A stretch of DNA of 64,000 nucleotides from positions 1,860,001 through 1,924,000 of the forward strand of contig NZ_CP117029.1 of assembly GCF_028551255.1 (NCBI RefSeq), in the 5' to 3' direction. The position numbers and the translations under genes were made by a program. This DNA is from Vibrio tubiashii (GTDB taxonomy: Bacteria > Pseudomonadota > Gammaproteobacteria > Enterobacterales > Vibrionaceae). Below the pieces are notes generated by a model that saw only the letters and a list, made by a program, of their open reading frames with translations, was not told where the DNA came from and made no database searches. Position 1 is the first letter of the stretch, and each line of letters opens with the position of its first letter. Of this stretch, positions 7,581 to 16,539 are shown piece by piece.

Positions 7581-9152
7581 CTAGCCCTTTGTGTAACGAA
7601 ATCTGTCTAGGCGGTAAATATCTTCCCTATAGTGGACATTCCCTTCCTCGTACCATGCCGTTTGATAAATGATATGTACCGGGATACGGCTTTTTAGCGG
7701 AATCGATTGATTCGGCATAGGCTCTACTGGCTCATTCTCTTGCGCAGTTTCTTCCTCTTCCATGTTTAGTCCTTGAGACTCTAGCAGTGTCACCGCAAAG
7801 AGATCCGCATTCTCTACTCGGATACACCCTGAACTAAATGCCCTTTGCGTTTCATCGAATAACCCTTTGCTCGGTGTATCATGAAGGTAAATGGCACGTC
7901 GATTCGGCGTATTGAATTTATACAGCCCCAACGCGTTGGAATTACCCGACAACTGTGTCATTCGATACGGGAACGAACTCGGTCTTAGATTCTCCCAATC
8001 AATTTCTTCAGGGTTGATCACCTCGCTAGAACCCCATTTAGGCACAATCTTAATATTTTGGCGAGTGAGATACTCAACATCTTCCTTCACCTTTGGAATA
8101 ATATCTTCCACCATGATTTTCCACGGTACATTCCAGGTTGGATTCAAGATAAGTGAGTCTAATTTTGTATTCATAACAGGTGTCGGTCGACCTTTGCGAC
8201 CCACTACCACTTTCGATTCAAACAGTTGCTCCCCTTGCGCCCAGTACTTCATCTCAAAGCTTGGTACATTCACTACGATGATAGTGTCGCGCTGATTTGG
8301 CCAGTATCGAATCCGCTCCGCATTGATAGCGAGTGTCGACAAGCGCTTTTCTATGGGTAGGTTTAACCACTTAATCGTATCAGGGCCAATAATGCCATCT
8401 TCCTTTAGGCCATGAAGTCTTTGAAATTGCTTAATAGCGGTCTCTAGTGTGCTATCAAACCAAGTCACATCCTTTCTGACATCGATCAGGTCAACATCGA
8501 CAACTTCTAATCGTTGAAGCAAAGCCTCTCTATTGGTGAGTTTGTCTCCGACTTGCTTTAACCCTTGTTGCACGTACAAAGGGGTATCCAACTTCTGAAA
8601 CTTGATCAAATGGAGGTAGGTATCGATCAGATATTGGTAACCAGCAGAGTCAGGGGTGTAACGGTCAATGAGATCGCCTAATGATTGCTGTGCGATTGCG
8701 CGATGAGTAGCAATCAATGAACTATTTGGTGGCAGTGGTAAGCTATGAGCCATCTTCTTGTCAAAGAACCATTTATTACCGCTGGTCATAGAGTTCTCCG
8801 CATAGCTAAGGTAGAGAAGCAATGTGTCCGTTGCCAGCACATCATATTCAAACCAGCGGTTACTCTTACGATAGAATTGCAAATAACTAAGTTGACGGGA
8901 AAACAGAGAACTAAAACTGGCGTGATGAATGACTTCGAGTTGAAACTCCAGTTTGCTGCTTTGCTGAAGATCAAACCAGATCATTTGAGAGTCATTGTTG
9001 CGGTAGATATCTTCCACGACAGCGGGATATTGAAGTAAGCGATGCAGTTGGCTATCAGGCTCAAGCCAACCGATTTGGTTAAAGTATTGCGTTGCAAAGG
9101 TCGTCGAAGGCGCAAGGCACAACACTAACAACCAACAAGTCCATTTTCCCAT
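7581..9152 (-). CDS. ldtD: L,D-transpeptidase LdtD (YcbB family)
   Basis: A 523-residue periplasmic protein with signal peptide MGKWTCWLLVLCLAPSTTFA. It has an N-terminal scaffold, a peptidoglycan-binding domain (AIKQFQRLHGLKEDGIIGPD, near residue 250) and a C-terminal YkuD catalytic domain with H-D-T-P followed by SSGCIRVENADLFA, where the Cys is the nucleophile. It forms 3-3 cross-links in peptidoglycan. An upstream in-frame ATG at 9200 gives a longer reading, but the GGAGGG ribosome site lies seven bases before ATG 9152 and the signal peptide starts there. It is followed by mepK 183 bp downstream on the same strand. Confidence 0.94.
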   Translation of the reverse strand: MGKWTCWLLVLCLAPSTTFATQYFNQIGWLEPDSQLHRLLQYPAVVEDIYRNNDSQMIWFDLQQSSKLEFQLEVIHHASFSSLFSRQLSYLQFYRKSNRWFEYDVLATDTLLLYLSYAENSMTSGNKWFFDKKMAHSLPLPPNSSLIATHRAIAQQSLGDLIDRYTPDSAGYQYLIDTYLHLIKFQKLDTPLYVQQGLKQVGDKLTNREALLQRLEVVDVDLIDVRKDVTWFDSTLETAIKQFQRLHGLKEDGIIGPDTIKWLNLPIEKRLSTLAINAERIRYWPNQRDTIIVVNVPSFEMKYWAQGEQLFESKVVVGRKGRPTPVMNTKLDSLILNPTWNVPWKIMVEDIIPKVKEDVEYLTRQNIKIVPKWGSSEVINPEEIDWENLRPSSFPYRMTQLSGNSNALGLYKFNTPNRRAIYLHDTPSKGLFDETQRAFSSGCIRVENADLFAVTLLESQGLNMEEEETAQENEPVEPMPNQSIPLKSRIPVHIIYQTAWYEEGNVHYREDIYRLDRFRYTKG

Positions 9153-9260
9153 TGCTTTGCCCTCCGCCATACTCAGAATATAAAGTATGGCAGAGTTCAA
9201 GACCGTGAGTATGACTTGTTTTTGAAACTTTTGTCGGTCTCTCTATTTTTATTCGATTTA

Positions 9261-10337
9261 TTAACTAATTACCGACCAATGATTATCCCATTGAATTCCC
9301 GAATGAGCGACCTGCTTATCACCGGGTTGGCATTGGCTAACGACTCCCCCTGCACCCGAACTGACCTTAAAGGTCTCACCTTGCACCACAACGCCTGATG
9401 CGTCAGGCAATGGAGAAAGCTCAACTAACTGTTGGGTATGTTTAGACCAAATACCGTAGCAATTACCGCGAGGTGACGTGGCTAGAATCCAGTCTTCTGT
9501 TGCGGCGATACTTGCAATGTAATGATTAAAACGTGCCCACTGTTCTGGTTCCGCTTGAAGTGAGACTAACTCACCTCCTTTGGTATGCATCGCAAGTAGA
9601 GAAGGATACTCGTCAGGCTCTCCTCGGTATTGCTGACCACACAAAACCGTCTCGGATCCATCATGCGCTAAGTGGCGAATACTCAGCTTATGGTCACTCA
9701 AACCCACTTGTTCCACCAACTCTCCATTACGGTCAAGATAACTCAGGCTCGGTGTCATTGAATCTAAGTTGAGCGGTTCTCTTCCATTGGTATGAACACC
9801 ACCCACCCCTATCACGAGTGAGTCATCTGGCATGACAATCACTTCATGGGGCCCTAAACCAAACCCAGTGAACTCCGCGACCTTTTCATATCCTGCGATG
9901 ACATCATAAACACCGATAATACCTCGGCTTGTCCCCCGCTCACCTTCGGTCGCGTAGAGCCATTTCCCGTCATTGGAGTACACACCATGACCATAATAAT
10001 GCCGTTTATTATCGGCAGGTCTGAGCTTTATTGACTCCCCTGTCTGATAGTCAAACACTTGGAAATAAGTACCTGGCCTGCGCGCAAAAGCAACGGCATG
10101 CCTTAGCGCTGAATTCGAAGCAACACCATGACCACGTTCAGGCAACGGCACTTGACGAATCGGCAACCCATTTTGATCGGCGACGACCGCATTAAAACGG
10201 TCGCGGCCGGAGATTGAACAACCAATTAACGTTGGCGTAGCGCTTTGCGTCGACGTCGAAACACAGCCAGCCAACGGATAAGCCGCCCCCAAAAGAGCGG
10301 CTTTTAGTAGTGAACGTCTTGTGTTATCAGTCACCAT
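9261..10337 (-). CDS. DUF1513 family Tat-type lipoprotein of the iron-regulated operon
   Basis: A 358-residue protein that begins with a TRRSLLKAALLGAAYPLAGC motif: a twin-arginine-like start that ends in a lipobox Cys. The rest has the repeated glycine/aspartate turns of a beta-propeller, for example HYYGHGVYSNDGKWLYATEG and GLGPHEVIVMPDDSLVIGVGG. The family DUF1513 is found with imelysin and DUF1111 genes and has no established activity. It overlaps the imelysin lipoprotein gene by 11 bp and is last in the operon. A role in periplasmic iron handling is inferred from the neighbourhood only. Confidence 0.9.
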   Translation of the reverse strand: MVTDNTRRSLLKAALLGAAYPLAGCVSTSTQSATPTLIGCSISGRDRFNAVVADQNGLPIRQVPLPERGHGVASNSALRHAVAFARRPGTYFQVFDYQTGESIKLRPADNKRHYYGHGVYSNDGKWLYATEGERGTSRGIIGVYDVIAGYEKVAEFTGFGLGPHEVIVMPDDSLVIGVGGVHTNGREPLNLDSMTPSLSYLDRNGELVEQVGLSDHKLSIRHLAHDGSETVLCGQQYRGEPDEYPSLLAMHTKGGELVSLQAEPEQWARFNHYIASIAATEDWILATSPRGNCYGIWSKHTQQLVELSPLPDASGVVVQGETFKVSSGAGGVVSQCQPGDKQVAHSGIQWDNHWSVIS

Positions 10338-11358
10338 CGGTTGCGTTAAACCCTATAATGACGCCCAATTCAATCGCGACTTCCTCATGGATCAAATACT
10401 TAAGCTGTTCTAGCTTGTTATACTGTGAGTAAGCCTTCTGGTAGCCCTGTTTGGTTTGCAACATATCGAACAGACTTTCGTCGCTTGGCCAAGTTTCAAC
10501 TGTCATCGCAAACTGATTGGAAATGCTGTCTGCTAGCGTCGCTTTGCCTTTTTCACGCAACAACGCGTCTAAACCCTTTCCATTGGCAAAATAGAGTGCT
10601 TGCATCGCTTCAACATTTGCCTTCAAGTTTTGCATGGAAGTTTCTGAACGCCATGACTCAGCAAAGTACGGACGTGGCTTGCCAAAATTAGCCAGCGGAC
10701 GGCTCATCTTTTTCATGCTGTATTCAAGCTGATTCGATAGCAGTGCGATATACTCTGATTCCCACTGTTTCTCATCAAGACCGACCCAAGGGTTCATTAC
10801 CCACGCTTGGGCGATTTTTCCCGCATTCAACTCAATGTTAGAGCTAATAGCTTGGGCCGTTTCACATGTCTGTGGATTCCCCGTCAGGTTTGATGCTTTG
10901 TCATACAGCAACCACTCAATAGAGCCCAAACCTTGCACTGTCACACTCTGTAGAGCAATATCTTGCTGAGTCCAAGCCTTAGGTTGCTTGATTAGGCTGC
11001 TCATCTTGCGCCCTGTGGTGTTTTTCTTATCTGGCCAAAATTGAATATTCCAACTTTGCGCCAATGCCGCTTCTGGGCCACGTTCTTGCCCTTGCAACGC
11101 CATCCACGCAAGCATGGTTTGATGCCACTGCTCTTTCACCATGTTCAGATCAGAATTAGCAGCGCAGTAGCCTGAAACAGATTGTGCTAGCTTAGCCGAT
11201 TCATTCTTAAAGGCGTGCGCTGATGCAAATTCTACTTCATACACACCTTGGCTAAGATGATTGGTTCTTTGTGGCTGTGCGTCTTCTGGCTGTGAAGTTT
11301 GACAACCACTCATAGCGATTGCAGCCGCAGCTACTAATGCATAATGCTTTTGTTTCAT
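10327..11358 (-). CDS. Imelysin-family lipoprotein
   Basis: A 343-residue protein with a lipoprotein signal ending in AMSGC, followed by a helical imelysin (peptidase M75-like) domain. In imelysins a GxHxxE motif marks the putative metal site. At the equivalent place here the sequence is GLGSIEWLL, so the His is replaced while the Glu is kept. Two consecutive ATGs exist (11361 and 11358); AGGA is better spaced to the second. Only nine bases separate it from the upstream di-haem gene. It is probably the second imelysin component of an iron-acquisition system, on the periplasmic face of a membrane (inference). Confidence 0.9.
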   Translation of the reverse strand: MKQKHYALVAAAAIAMSGCQTSQPEDAQPQRTNHLSQGVYEVEFASAHAFKNESAKLAQSVSGYCAANSDLNMVKEQWHQTMLAWMALQGQERGPEAALAQSWNIQFWPDKKNTTGRKMSSLIKQPKAWTQQDIALQSVTVQGLGSIEWLLYDKASNLTGNPQTCETAQAISSNIELNAGKIAQAWVMNPWVGLDEKQWESEYIALLSNQLEYSMKKMSRPLANFGKPRPYFAESWRSETSMQNLKANVEAMQALYFANGKGLDALLREKGKATLADSISNQFAMTVETWPSDESLFDMLQTKQGYQKAYSQYNKLEQLKYLIHEEVAIELGVIIGFNATDGD

Positions 11359-11367
11359 CATCGAATC

Positions 11368-12759
11368 CTATAAAGAGTTTAGGAAAGCAATCAGTGCTTC
11401 TCTCTCTTTCTGGTTGAACTTCAACACTTTCTGTTTTGCCATTTCTGCTTCACCGCCATGCCAAAGCACAGCTTCCATTAGGTTGCGCGCTCGACCATCG
11501 TGCAAGAAATAGGTGTGGTCATTGACTTCTTTGGTGTAACCAATACCCCATAGTGGCTGAGTTCGCCACTCTTGACCATTAGCAAGATACTCTGGGCGAT
11601 TATCCGCTAAGCCCGGCCCCATATCATGCAGCAACATATCTGAGTAAGGATGAATGGTTTGGTTAGACAATGCGGGTAGACCTTCACGATTGCCAGTTTT
11701 CACATTGGTTTTATGGCAGCTATCACAGCCCACTTTAGCGAACAGTTCTTGACCAAGCTTCACTTCTGGTTTGTCGACATTACGACGAATTGGCACAGCT
11801 AAGTGTTGAGAATAAAACTCTACAAAATCAAGAATATTGTCGCTGACTTCAGGTGAACCACCATTAGGAAGATCATCACAGATAGTCTGATTAGAGGTAC
11901 AGTTTTCGTTAGGGAACAAGTTACTGGTTAAACCTACATCCCCATTAAATGCGGCGGCATTTTGCTGCATTAGGTTCGGTTGACCGGCTTTCCAGCCAAA
12001 ACGGCCAATGGCAAAATCATTAGCACGCACATCCCAAACAACATTGACCTTGCCTGAAATTCCGTCGCCATTCTTGTCTTGTTCGTCTGCCCAAGCTTTC
12101 AATGTTTCATCCGGAATGCTTTCAAGAAGACCTAAACCTATCATTGGGGGTGCAACGCGCGCCGACATCTGCGTATCGGGATGCATCTCTCCGTAGCCGA
12201 GATTTGTAATAGCTAGGTCAGGTTTACGTAGCGTGACAACGGTACCATCAGCAAATGTCACCGGGACATCAGTATAGGTAATTTCGATCGTGCCTTCTGG
12301 AGTTTGATCTTGCAGTGCAAAATCTTGTAGCTGACCACCGTAGGTTGGCTCCGGAATGACGCCATCTTTGATAAATGCTTTCTTTTGTTCTGGCGTCATG
12401 GCTGGAATGCTTAAACGCACCAACATGGAAACCGCGTGAATGTCGCCTTCTTCTGGTGGATGTCCGCGACCATCCTTAATGTGACAATTTTGACAACCAT
12501 TGGTGTTAAACAGAGGTCCTAAACCATCACGCGCATCTGTTGATGCAGGTGCCTGTACCCAAGGGTTACGGAAGAAGCTGTTACCTACGCTAAAATCCAA
12601 ACGCTTAGACATAGGTAGATTTCCAGCGGGAAGTGAGAAAGCGTTCGCGCCGTCTTTTTTGACGGATGTGCCACCACCCGATTTAACATCATAGGCAATG
12701 GCAGAAGAGGTGGTAATAGCGAGAAGGCTTGCTAGGACAGTTTTCGTGTACAACTTCAT
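11368..12759 (-). CDS. Di-haem oxidoreductase-like protein (DUF1111)
   Basis: A 463-residue periplasmic protein with a signal peptide (MKLYTKTVLASLLAITTSSAIA) and two c-type haem motifs, CQNCH and CDSCH. The C-terminal half also has HDGRARNLMEAVLWHGGEA, reminiscent of the bacterial cytochrome c peroxidase/MauG superfamily. DUF1111 proteins are annotated as thiol or di-haem oxidoreductases. A longer in-frame reading to 12840 has no signal peptide at its start, so ATG 12759 is preferred. It may change the redox state of iron for the imelysin proteins around it (inference). A Fur-like box lies about 40 bp upstream. Confidence 0.9.
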   Translation of the reverse strand: MKLYTKTVLASLLAITTSSAIAYDVKSGGGTSVKKDGANAFSLPAGNLPMSKRLDFSVGNSFFRNPWVQAPASTDARDGLGPLFNTNGCQNCHIKDGRGHPPEEGDIHAVSMLVRLSIPAMTPEQKKAFIKDGVIPEPTYGGQLQDFALQDQTPEGTIEITYTDVPVTFADGTVVTLRKPDLAITNLGYGEMHPDTQMSARVAPPMIGLGLLESIPDETLKAWADEQDKNGDGISGKVNVVWDVRANDFAIGRFGWKAGQPNLMQQNAAAFNGDVGLTSNLFPNENCTSNQTICDDLPNGGSPEVSDNILDFVEFYSQHLAVPIRRNVDKPEVKLGQELFAKVGCDSCHKTNVKTGNREGLPALSNQTIHPYSDMLLHDMGPGLADNRPEYLANGQEWRTQPLWGIGYTKEVNDHTYFLHDGRARNLMEAVLWHGGEAEMAKQKVLKFNQKEREALIAFLNSL

Positions 12760-12799
12760 ACGAGGACTCTCAAAAAAGGGAATAACCCGACATTTTAAA

Positions 12800-12814
12800 T
12801 GGGAATAATTCTCA
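12800..12814. promoter_or_regulatory. Fur-like box upstream of the di-haem gene
   Basis: TGGGAATAATTCTCA, read on the minus strand as TGAGAATTATTCCCA, matches the 7-1-7 Fur core TGATAATnATTATCA at 11 of 14 positions. It sits between the irpA terminator and the DUF1111 start. That suggests a second iron-controlled promoter inside the operon. Confidence 0.5.
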
Positions 12815-12839
12815 AAAACACCGCTAATAAAAAACGGCA

Positions 12840-12861
12840 AAAGGGCTCAATTGAGCCCTTT
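12840..12861 (-). terminator. Terminator behind irpA
   Basis: A perfect AAAGGGCTCAA / TTGAGCCCTTT dyad ends 20 bp after the irpA stop, with U-rich sequence on both strands. It would give strong irpA mRNA and reduced read-through to the three following genes. Confidence 0.8.
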
Positions 12862-12880
12862 ATTTTTTGTTCGTTCTGGA

Positions 12881-14143
12881 TTAGAACTCGTGGTCAGCTG
12901 TATCTGGATTTAAGCTGTTGATGCCAACGATTTTAGCTGCTCGCTCAATTTGAGCTGTTTGAGCAACTAAAGACATAATCGTTTCATTCACAAGTGCGTT
13001 ACCTTGCGTGTTACCCGCTGCGATAAGTTGGTCGAAGTACTGACCTTTCTTCTCAGCTGAAGTCACAAGTTGGCCTACTTGAGCACGTGTTACATCAAAC
13101 TGCTTTTGAATCTCTTTTGCCGCTTGCTTGTCTTTTTGTGCCACAAGATCGTTGATGCTTGGGCCAGAAAGTAGCGTACCATCTTCACGTTTGTAGATAC
13201 CTGTATAAACGTTGTAGATGCCTTGCTCGTTGTAGTAGTGAGAGTTATGAGTGTTGTCAGAGAAACAATCGTGCTCATCTTCTGTTGAGTTTGCTTCTAG
13301 AGCAACCTTCATACGTTCGCCCGCAAGCTCACCTAGAGAAAGAGAACCCATACCAAATAGCATCTTACGAAGACCATTGTCTGCCGATTCGTTTAGAAGC
13401 TCTTCACGGTAGTTACCTTTAACATCAGAAGACCACTGCTTTTCCATCCATTCTAGATCTTGTACTAGAAGCTCTGCTGCCGCTTTTAGGAACTCGCCAC
13501 GACGATCACAGTTGTTGTTTGTACACTCTGCACCAACAACGAAGTCCGTGTACGCACGTTGGCCTGCACCAGCATTAGTACCGTTTAGATCTTGACCCCA
13601 TAATAGGAATTCAATCGCGTGGTAACCTGAAGCAACGTTAGCTTCTGAACCGCCAACCTCGTTTAAGTCTGCGATTAGCTCAGGAGTGATTTTCGCAACA
13701 TCTAAAGTCGAAGCGCCAATGGTTAGCTTTTGGTTAGCAACGATGTTTGCATTTGCGCCTTCGTTACCAAGTTCATATTGGTAATCTGAAGATACGTAAT
13801 CGATTAGACCTTCATCCAGAGGCCATGCGTTTAGTTGGCCTTCCCAATCATCAACAATCGCGTTACCAAAACGGAAAACTTCAGACTGTTGGTAAGGAAC
13901 GCGAGACGCAAGCCATACTTGCTTCACTTGTTCAAACTTCGCTGCTGTTGGGTTAGCTAGGAATGACTCTACCGATTTATCCAGAGCCTTAGCTGTTGTT
14001 AGTGAGTCAGCAAAAACTGCGTGAGCAACATCCGCATAGTGCTCAACAACTTGTTCTTTAGTTACATTTGCCGCGAAAGCTGAGCCGCTAGCGATAAGTA
14101 GTGAAGCTGCTACCGATTGAGCTAATAGAGATTTTACATTCAT
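12881..14143 (-). CDS. irpA: Iron-regulated imelysin protein IrpA
   Basis: A 420-residue secreted protein with signal peptide MNVKSLLAQSVAASLLIASGSAFA. The imelysin motif GxHxxE is present as SGYHAIEFLLWGQDLNG, and the second half repeats the helical imelysin fold. Imelysin-like IrpA proteins are periplasmic or surface iron-associated proteins; their proposed peptidase activity is unproven. It is the first gene of an operon with DUF1111, imelysin-lipoprotein and DUF1513 partners, and it has a Fur box about 50 bp upstream. The neighbouring ribA matches the V. cholerae gene order. The four-gene unit is likely one iron-uptake system. Confidence 0.93.
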   Translation of the reverse strand: MNVKSLLAQSVAASLLIASGSAFAANVTKEQVVEHYADVAHAVFADSLTTAKALDKSVESFLANPTAAKFEQVKQVWLASRVPYQQSEVFRFGNAIVDDWEGQLNAWPLDEGLIDYVSSDYQYELGNEGANANIVANQKLTIGASTLDVAKITPELIADLNEVGGSEANVASGYHAIEFLLWGQDLNGTNAGAGQRAYTDFVVGAECTNNNCDRRGEFLKAAAELLVQDLEWMEKQWSSDVKGNYREELLNESADNGLRKMLFGMGSLSLGELAGERMKVALEANSTEDEHDCFSDNTHNSHYYNEQGIYNVYTGIYKREDGTLLSGPSINDLVAQKDKQAAKEIQKQFDVTRAQVGQLVTSAEKKGQYFDQLIAAGNTQGNALVNETIMSLVAQTAQIERAAKIVGINSLNPDTADHEF

Positions 14144-14189
14144 TGAAAAAGCATCCTTGTTGAGCTTAATAATTATTCTTAATTATTAG

Positions 14190-14204
14190 TGCTAATTATT
14201 CTCA
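14190..14204. promoter_or_regulatory. Fur box of the irpA operon
   Basis: TGAGAATAATTAGCA on the minus strand matches the Fur 7-1-7 core at 12 of 14 positions. It lies 47 bp upstream of the irpA ATG in a very AT-rich region that also holds overlapping AATAATTATT repeats, which may form a second, weaker site. Iron repression of irpA is expected from it. Confidence 0.75.
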
Positions 14205-14260
14205 TTTGCACCATTAATTGCGAATAATACAAACTTACAATTTTTTTGCAAGCAGGAAAC

Positions 14261-14289
14261 AAAAAAGCCTCACAAAAGTGAGGCTTTTA
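14261..14289 (-). terminator. Terminator of ribA
   Basis: An AAAAGCCTCAC aaaa GTGAGGCTTTT hairpin with U-tracts on both sides, 24 bp after the ribA stop. Confidence 0.88.
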
Positions 14290-14311
14290 TCAACATAGAT
14301 AGCTCAATGGC

Positions 14312-14959
14312 TTACACGTCTAGATTGTGCTTTCCGTGTGAAATTTTGGCTTTGAGGTAGTTCTCGTTGCCATCCTTAACATGCGCAAGGGTATTGACAA
14401 CCTCTTCTATCTCTATGCCGTGTTCTTGAAGTTCTCGAATCTTTTTCGGGTTATTTGTCACTAAACGAATTTTTTCAACACCCAATGCTTTCAACATCTG
14501 CGCAGCTTCGGTGAAGTCACGCAGATCATCACCAAACCCTAAGTGGTTGTTTGCTTCGTATGTGTTCATTCCTTCACTTTGCAACTTGTAAGCGTCGATC
14601 TTGTTGTAAAGACCGATACCACGACCTTCTTGTCGTAGGTACAAAATGATACCGCCAGATTCGCCCATACGATTGATGGTTTCATCTAATTGTTCACCAC
14701 AGTCACAACGAGATGAGTGGAATACATCCCCAGTGAGACATTCAGAATGCATGCGGACAAGTGGTGTCGCTTGGGTTTGATCCGCTTGTTTAAAGATCAC
14801 GGCAACATGCTCTTTATCTGTTTTCAAACCGTGAAAGGAAAGTAGCTCCGCATCAATGTTACTCTTTGCACCTACTTTGAAGTCGACTCTGGCTCTTACT
14901 TCCGCCATATTTTTACTCACTTGAATCTCTGTGTTTATTATTTCTGTCGCTGCATTCAT
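14312..14959 (-). CDS. ribA: GTP cyclohydrolase II
   Basis: A 215-residue enzyme that opens GTP to 2,5-diamino-6-ribosylamino-pyrimidinone phosphate, the first step of riboflavin synthesis. The zinc site is clear: [21 protein letters not shown] carries the three Cys ligands. [17 protein letters not shown] and [15 protein letters not shown] are the usual substrate motifs. A shorter start at [11 protein letters not shown] (14908) would give the family's usual ~198 residues, but GGAG is well spaced only before 14959. Most unusual is a near-perfect Zur operator in its promoter, which suggests zinc control of this zinc enzyme. Confidence 0.95.
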   Translation of the reverse strand: MNAATEIINTEIQVSKNMAEVRARVDFKVGAKSNIDAELLSFHGLKTDKEHVAVIFKQADQTQATPLVRMHSECLTGDVFHSSRCDCGEQLDETINRMGESGGIILYLRQEGRGIGLYNKIDAYKLQSEGMNTYEANNHLGFGDDLRDFTEAAQMLKALGVEKIRLVTNNPKKIRELQEHGIEIEEVVNTLAHVKDGNENYLKAKISHGKHNLDV

Positions 14960-15022
14960 GAAATGCTCCGCTTTGAAGTTAACTATGGGGACTATTACTC
15001 ATCTTTTCAATGATTAGATCAC

Positions 15023-15045
15023 AAAATGTTATAATATAACATTTT
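15023..15045. promoter_or_regulatory. Zur box overlapping the ribA promoter
   Basis: The 23-bp dyad has arms AAAATGTTATA and TATAACATTTT around a single central A. It matches the gammaproteobacterial Zur consensus (GAAATGTTATA n TATAACATTTC) at every position except the outermost pair. On the minus strand a possible -35 TTGTCT and -10 TATTAT (16-bp spacer) overlap it, 64 bp before the ribA ATG. This is the classical position for repression by zinc-bound Zur. Confidence 0.8.
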
Positions 15046-15055
15046 AACATTGAGA

Positions 15056-15090
15056 CAATAAAAAACCTCGATAACTTTAGTTACGAGGTT
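15056..15090 (-). terminator. Terminator of the 57-residue gene
   Basis: AACCTCG / CGAGGTT stem with an inner TAAC / GTTA stem, followed on the minus strand by TTTTTT. It separates the small upstream gene from the ribA promoter. Confidence 0.8.
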
Positions 15091-15119
15091 GCTAGATCTT
15101 ATCTTGCTAGGTTAAGCAA

Positions 15120-15293
15120 TTAGTCTTGTTGGTTTTTCCACACAGAAAGTGCGATCCAACAGGCTTCCAGTTCTCTTAGTTCTTCATCAGTAAGCAAAGA
15201 CAAAGTTGGCTTGGTTTGCGGAAGCGCATACGCCTGCACGGCGCTGAGATGTGCATAAAAATCGTCACGAAGTTGAGATACATTTAAAGCCAC
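15120..15293 (-). CDS. Small hypothetical protein (57 aa)
   Basis: A GTG-started ORF, read as MALNVSQLRDDFYAHLSAVQ at its start and ending SVWKNQQD. An AGGG ribosome site lies seven bases before the GTG and a clear terminator follows the stop. The middle (LSLLTDEELRELEACWIALSVW) predicts as an amphipathic helix. I do not recognise the family. The start, stop and terminator together make it a credible gene. Confidence 0.65.
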   Translation of the reverse strand: MALNVSQLRDDFYAHLSAVQAYALPQTKPTLSLLTDEELRELEACWIALSVWKNQQD

Positions 15294-15470
15294 TGCTTTT
15301 CCCTAAGACTCTAGTGTTCTAAAAATAAGTGTTAGAAGCATTTATCAAACTAATGATAGCAAAATACACATTTGTCGCAAAAAATAGACACATTATTGGG
15401 CTAAAAGTCACATAATTACTATGGTTTTAATCTTTACTTTTCTTGAAGTTAGCATGATCAAATTGATCAT

Positions 15471-16430
15471 TCAGAAGAGTTCGATGTCATCTTCACGATC
15501 ATGACTGTTAACAAGAAACTTCGCATCAAAGAAATGCACTCGATTACGACCATTGTCTTTAGCGTAATACAAGGCTTTGTCCGCATGATCCAATATAGTT
15601 GGCAAATACTCTTGCGGCGTTACGCCACATACACCACAACTAAAAGTTAGATTAATCACTTGGGGAAAGCGAAATGCCTCAATATGACGACGAAAACCTT
15701 CCAATGTAGACATGCACTCTTCTTGTGTTTGTTGGGGTAATAATACGACAAACTCCTCTCCGCCAAAACGAAACAGTTGTTCATGGCAAGTAAAGTAGTT
15801 GCTCATTTGCTGAGCAAACATCAGTAAGACTTCATCACCAATCATATGACCAAAGCGATCGTTAACCTCTTTAAAATGGTCTAGATCGATGATCGCAACC
15901 CAGGCTGTGATTTCAACCGGCGTATCAGGCATAACATTAAAGCTGCGCGCCAAACGCTCTTCTAATGTTCTTCGGTTTAACAGTCCCGTCAGCTTGTCGC
16001 GCTCGCTATCATGCAGCACAACAAGATAATTACGATAGATTTTCGCGAAGCCATCAATGAGTAGTTCATAGTTTGTTGGACATTCATTCAACACAACCAC
16101 AAGTTCTGCAGAACTGTCTTCAGAAACCGGAACCGGATGAGTAGAAACATAGCGCTCAAGCTCATTTCTAGTGACGGTTGCGGTTTGATTGAGATGGTTT
16201 CTACTTCCACTATACACAGAGACAGAGTCATAAACCCAATCGAATTCATTTTCAGTCCCTAGTCGGGTCACTTTCGCCACTGTGCGTGCAGTATCATTGA
16301 TGAAATAGGTTAATTCGATGGACTCAGCAGGGATCATTTCAAAAAGTGTGGCAACGAGACAATGGCCTAAAGATACAGAGTTCCTCTGCTCAGTAATTTC
16401 TATAACGGATTGGATTATTTTGTCTTCCAT
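15471..16430 (-). CDS. Diguanylate cyclase (soluble, GGEEF)
   Basis: A 319-residue protein without membrane helices. The N-terminal ~140 residues form a domain I cannot name, possibly GAF- or PAS-like. The C-terminal GGDEF domain is complete: LTGLLNRRTLEERL, IDLDHFKEVNDRFGH (metal-binding Asp182) and the active-site GGEEF at 223-227. No RxxD inhibitory site is seen five residues before GGEEF, so product inhibition may be weak. It makes cyclic di-GMP from two GTP. It is monocistronic. Confidence 0.92.
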   Translation of the reverse strand: MEDKIIQSVIEITEQRNSVSLGHCLVATLFEMIPAESIELTYFINDTARTVAKVTRLGTENEFDWVYDSVSVYSGSRNHLNQTATVTRNELERYVSTHPVPVSEDSSAELVVVLNECPTNYELLIDGFAKIYRNYLVVLHDSERDKLTGLLNRRTLEERLARSFNVMPDTPVEITAWVAIIDLDHFKEVNDRFGHMIGDEVLLMFAQQMSNYFTCHEQLFRFGGEEFVVLLPQQTQEECMSTLEGFRRHIEAFRFPQVINLTFSCGVCGVTPQEYLPTILDHADKALYYAKDNGRNRVHFFDAKFLVNSHDREDDIELF

Positions 16431-16500
16431 GACTTATCCCGTCTCATCACGTTCATAAGGAAAGTATAGACAGCAAGACCAAATATGACACAGATCCCAT

Positions 16501-16525
16501 AAAAAAGAGCGGCAATGCCGCTCTC
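16501..16525 (-). terminator. Terminator of the DUF2947-type gene
   Basis: GAGCGGC aat GCCGCTC followed on the minus strand by TTTTTT, 15 bp after the stop of the 16540-17013 gene. Confidence 0.85.
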
Positions 16526-16539
16526 CAATATTTTAGAAG

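Noticed and set aside
12881..14143. Reading IrpA as a proven peptidase
   Set aside because: The imelysin family carries the M75 name, but proteolysis is not established. Iron association is the safer description.
15455..15469. Perfect palindrome TGATCAA-A-TTGATCA right behind the diguanylate cyclase stop
   Set aside because: It has no U-tract and lies downstream of a coding end rather than at a promoter. It does not fit the FNR spacing, so no function was assigned.
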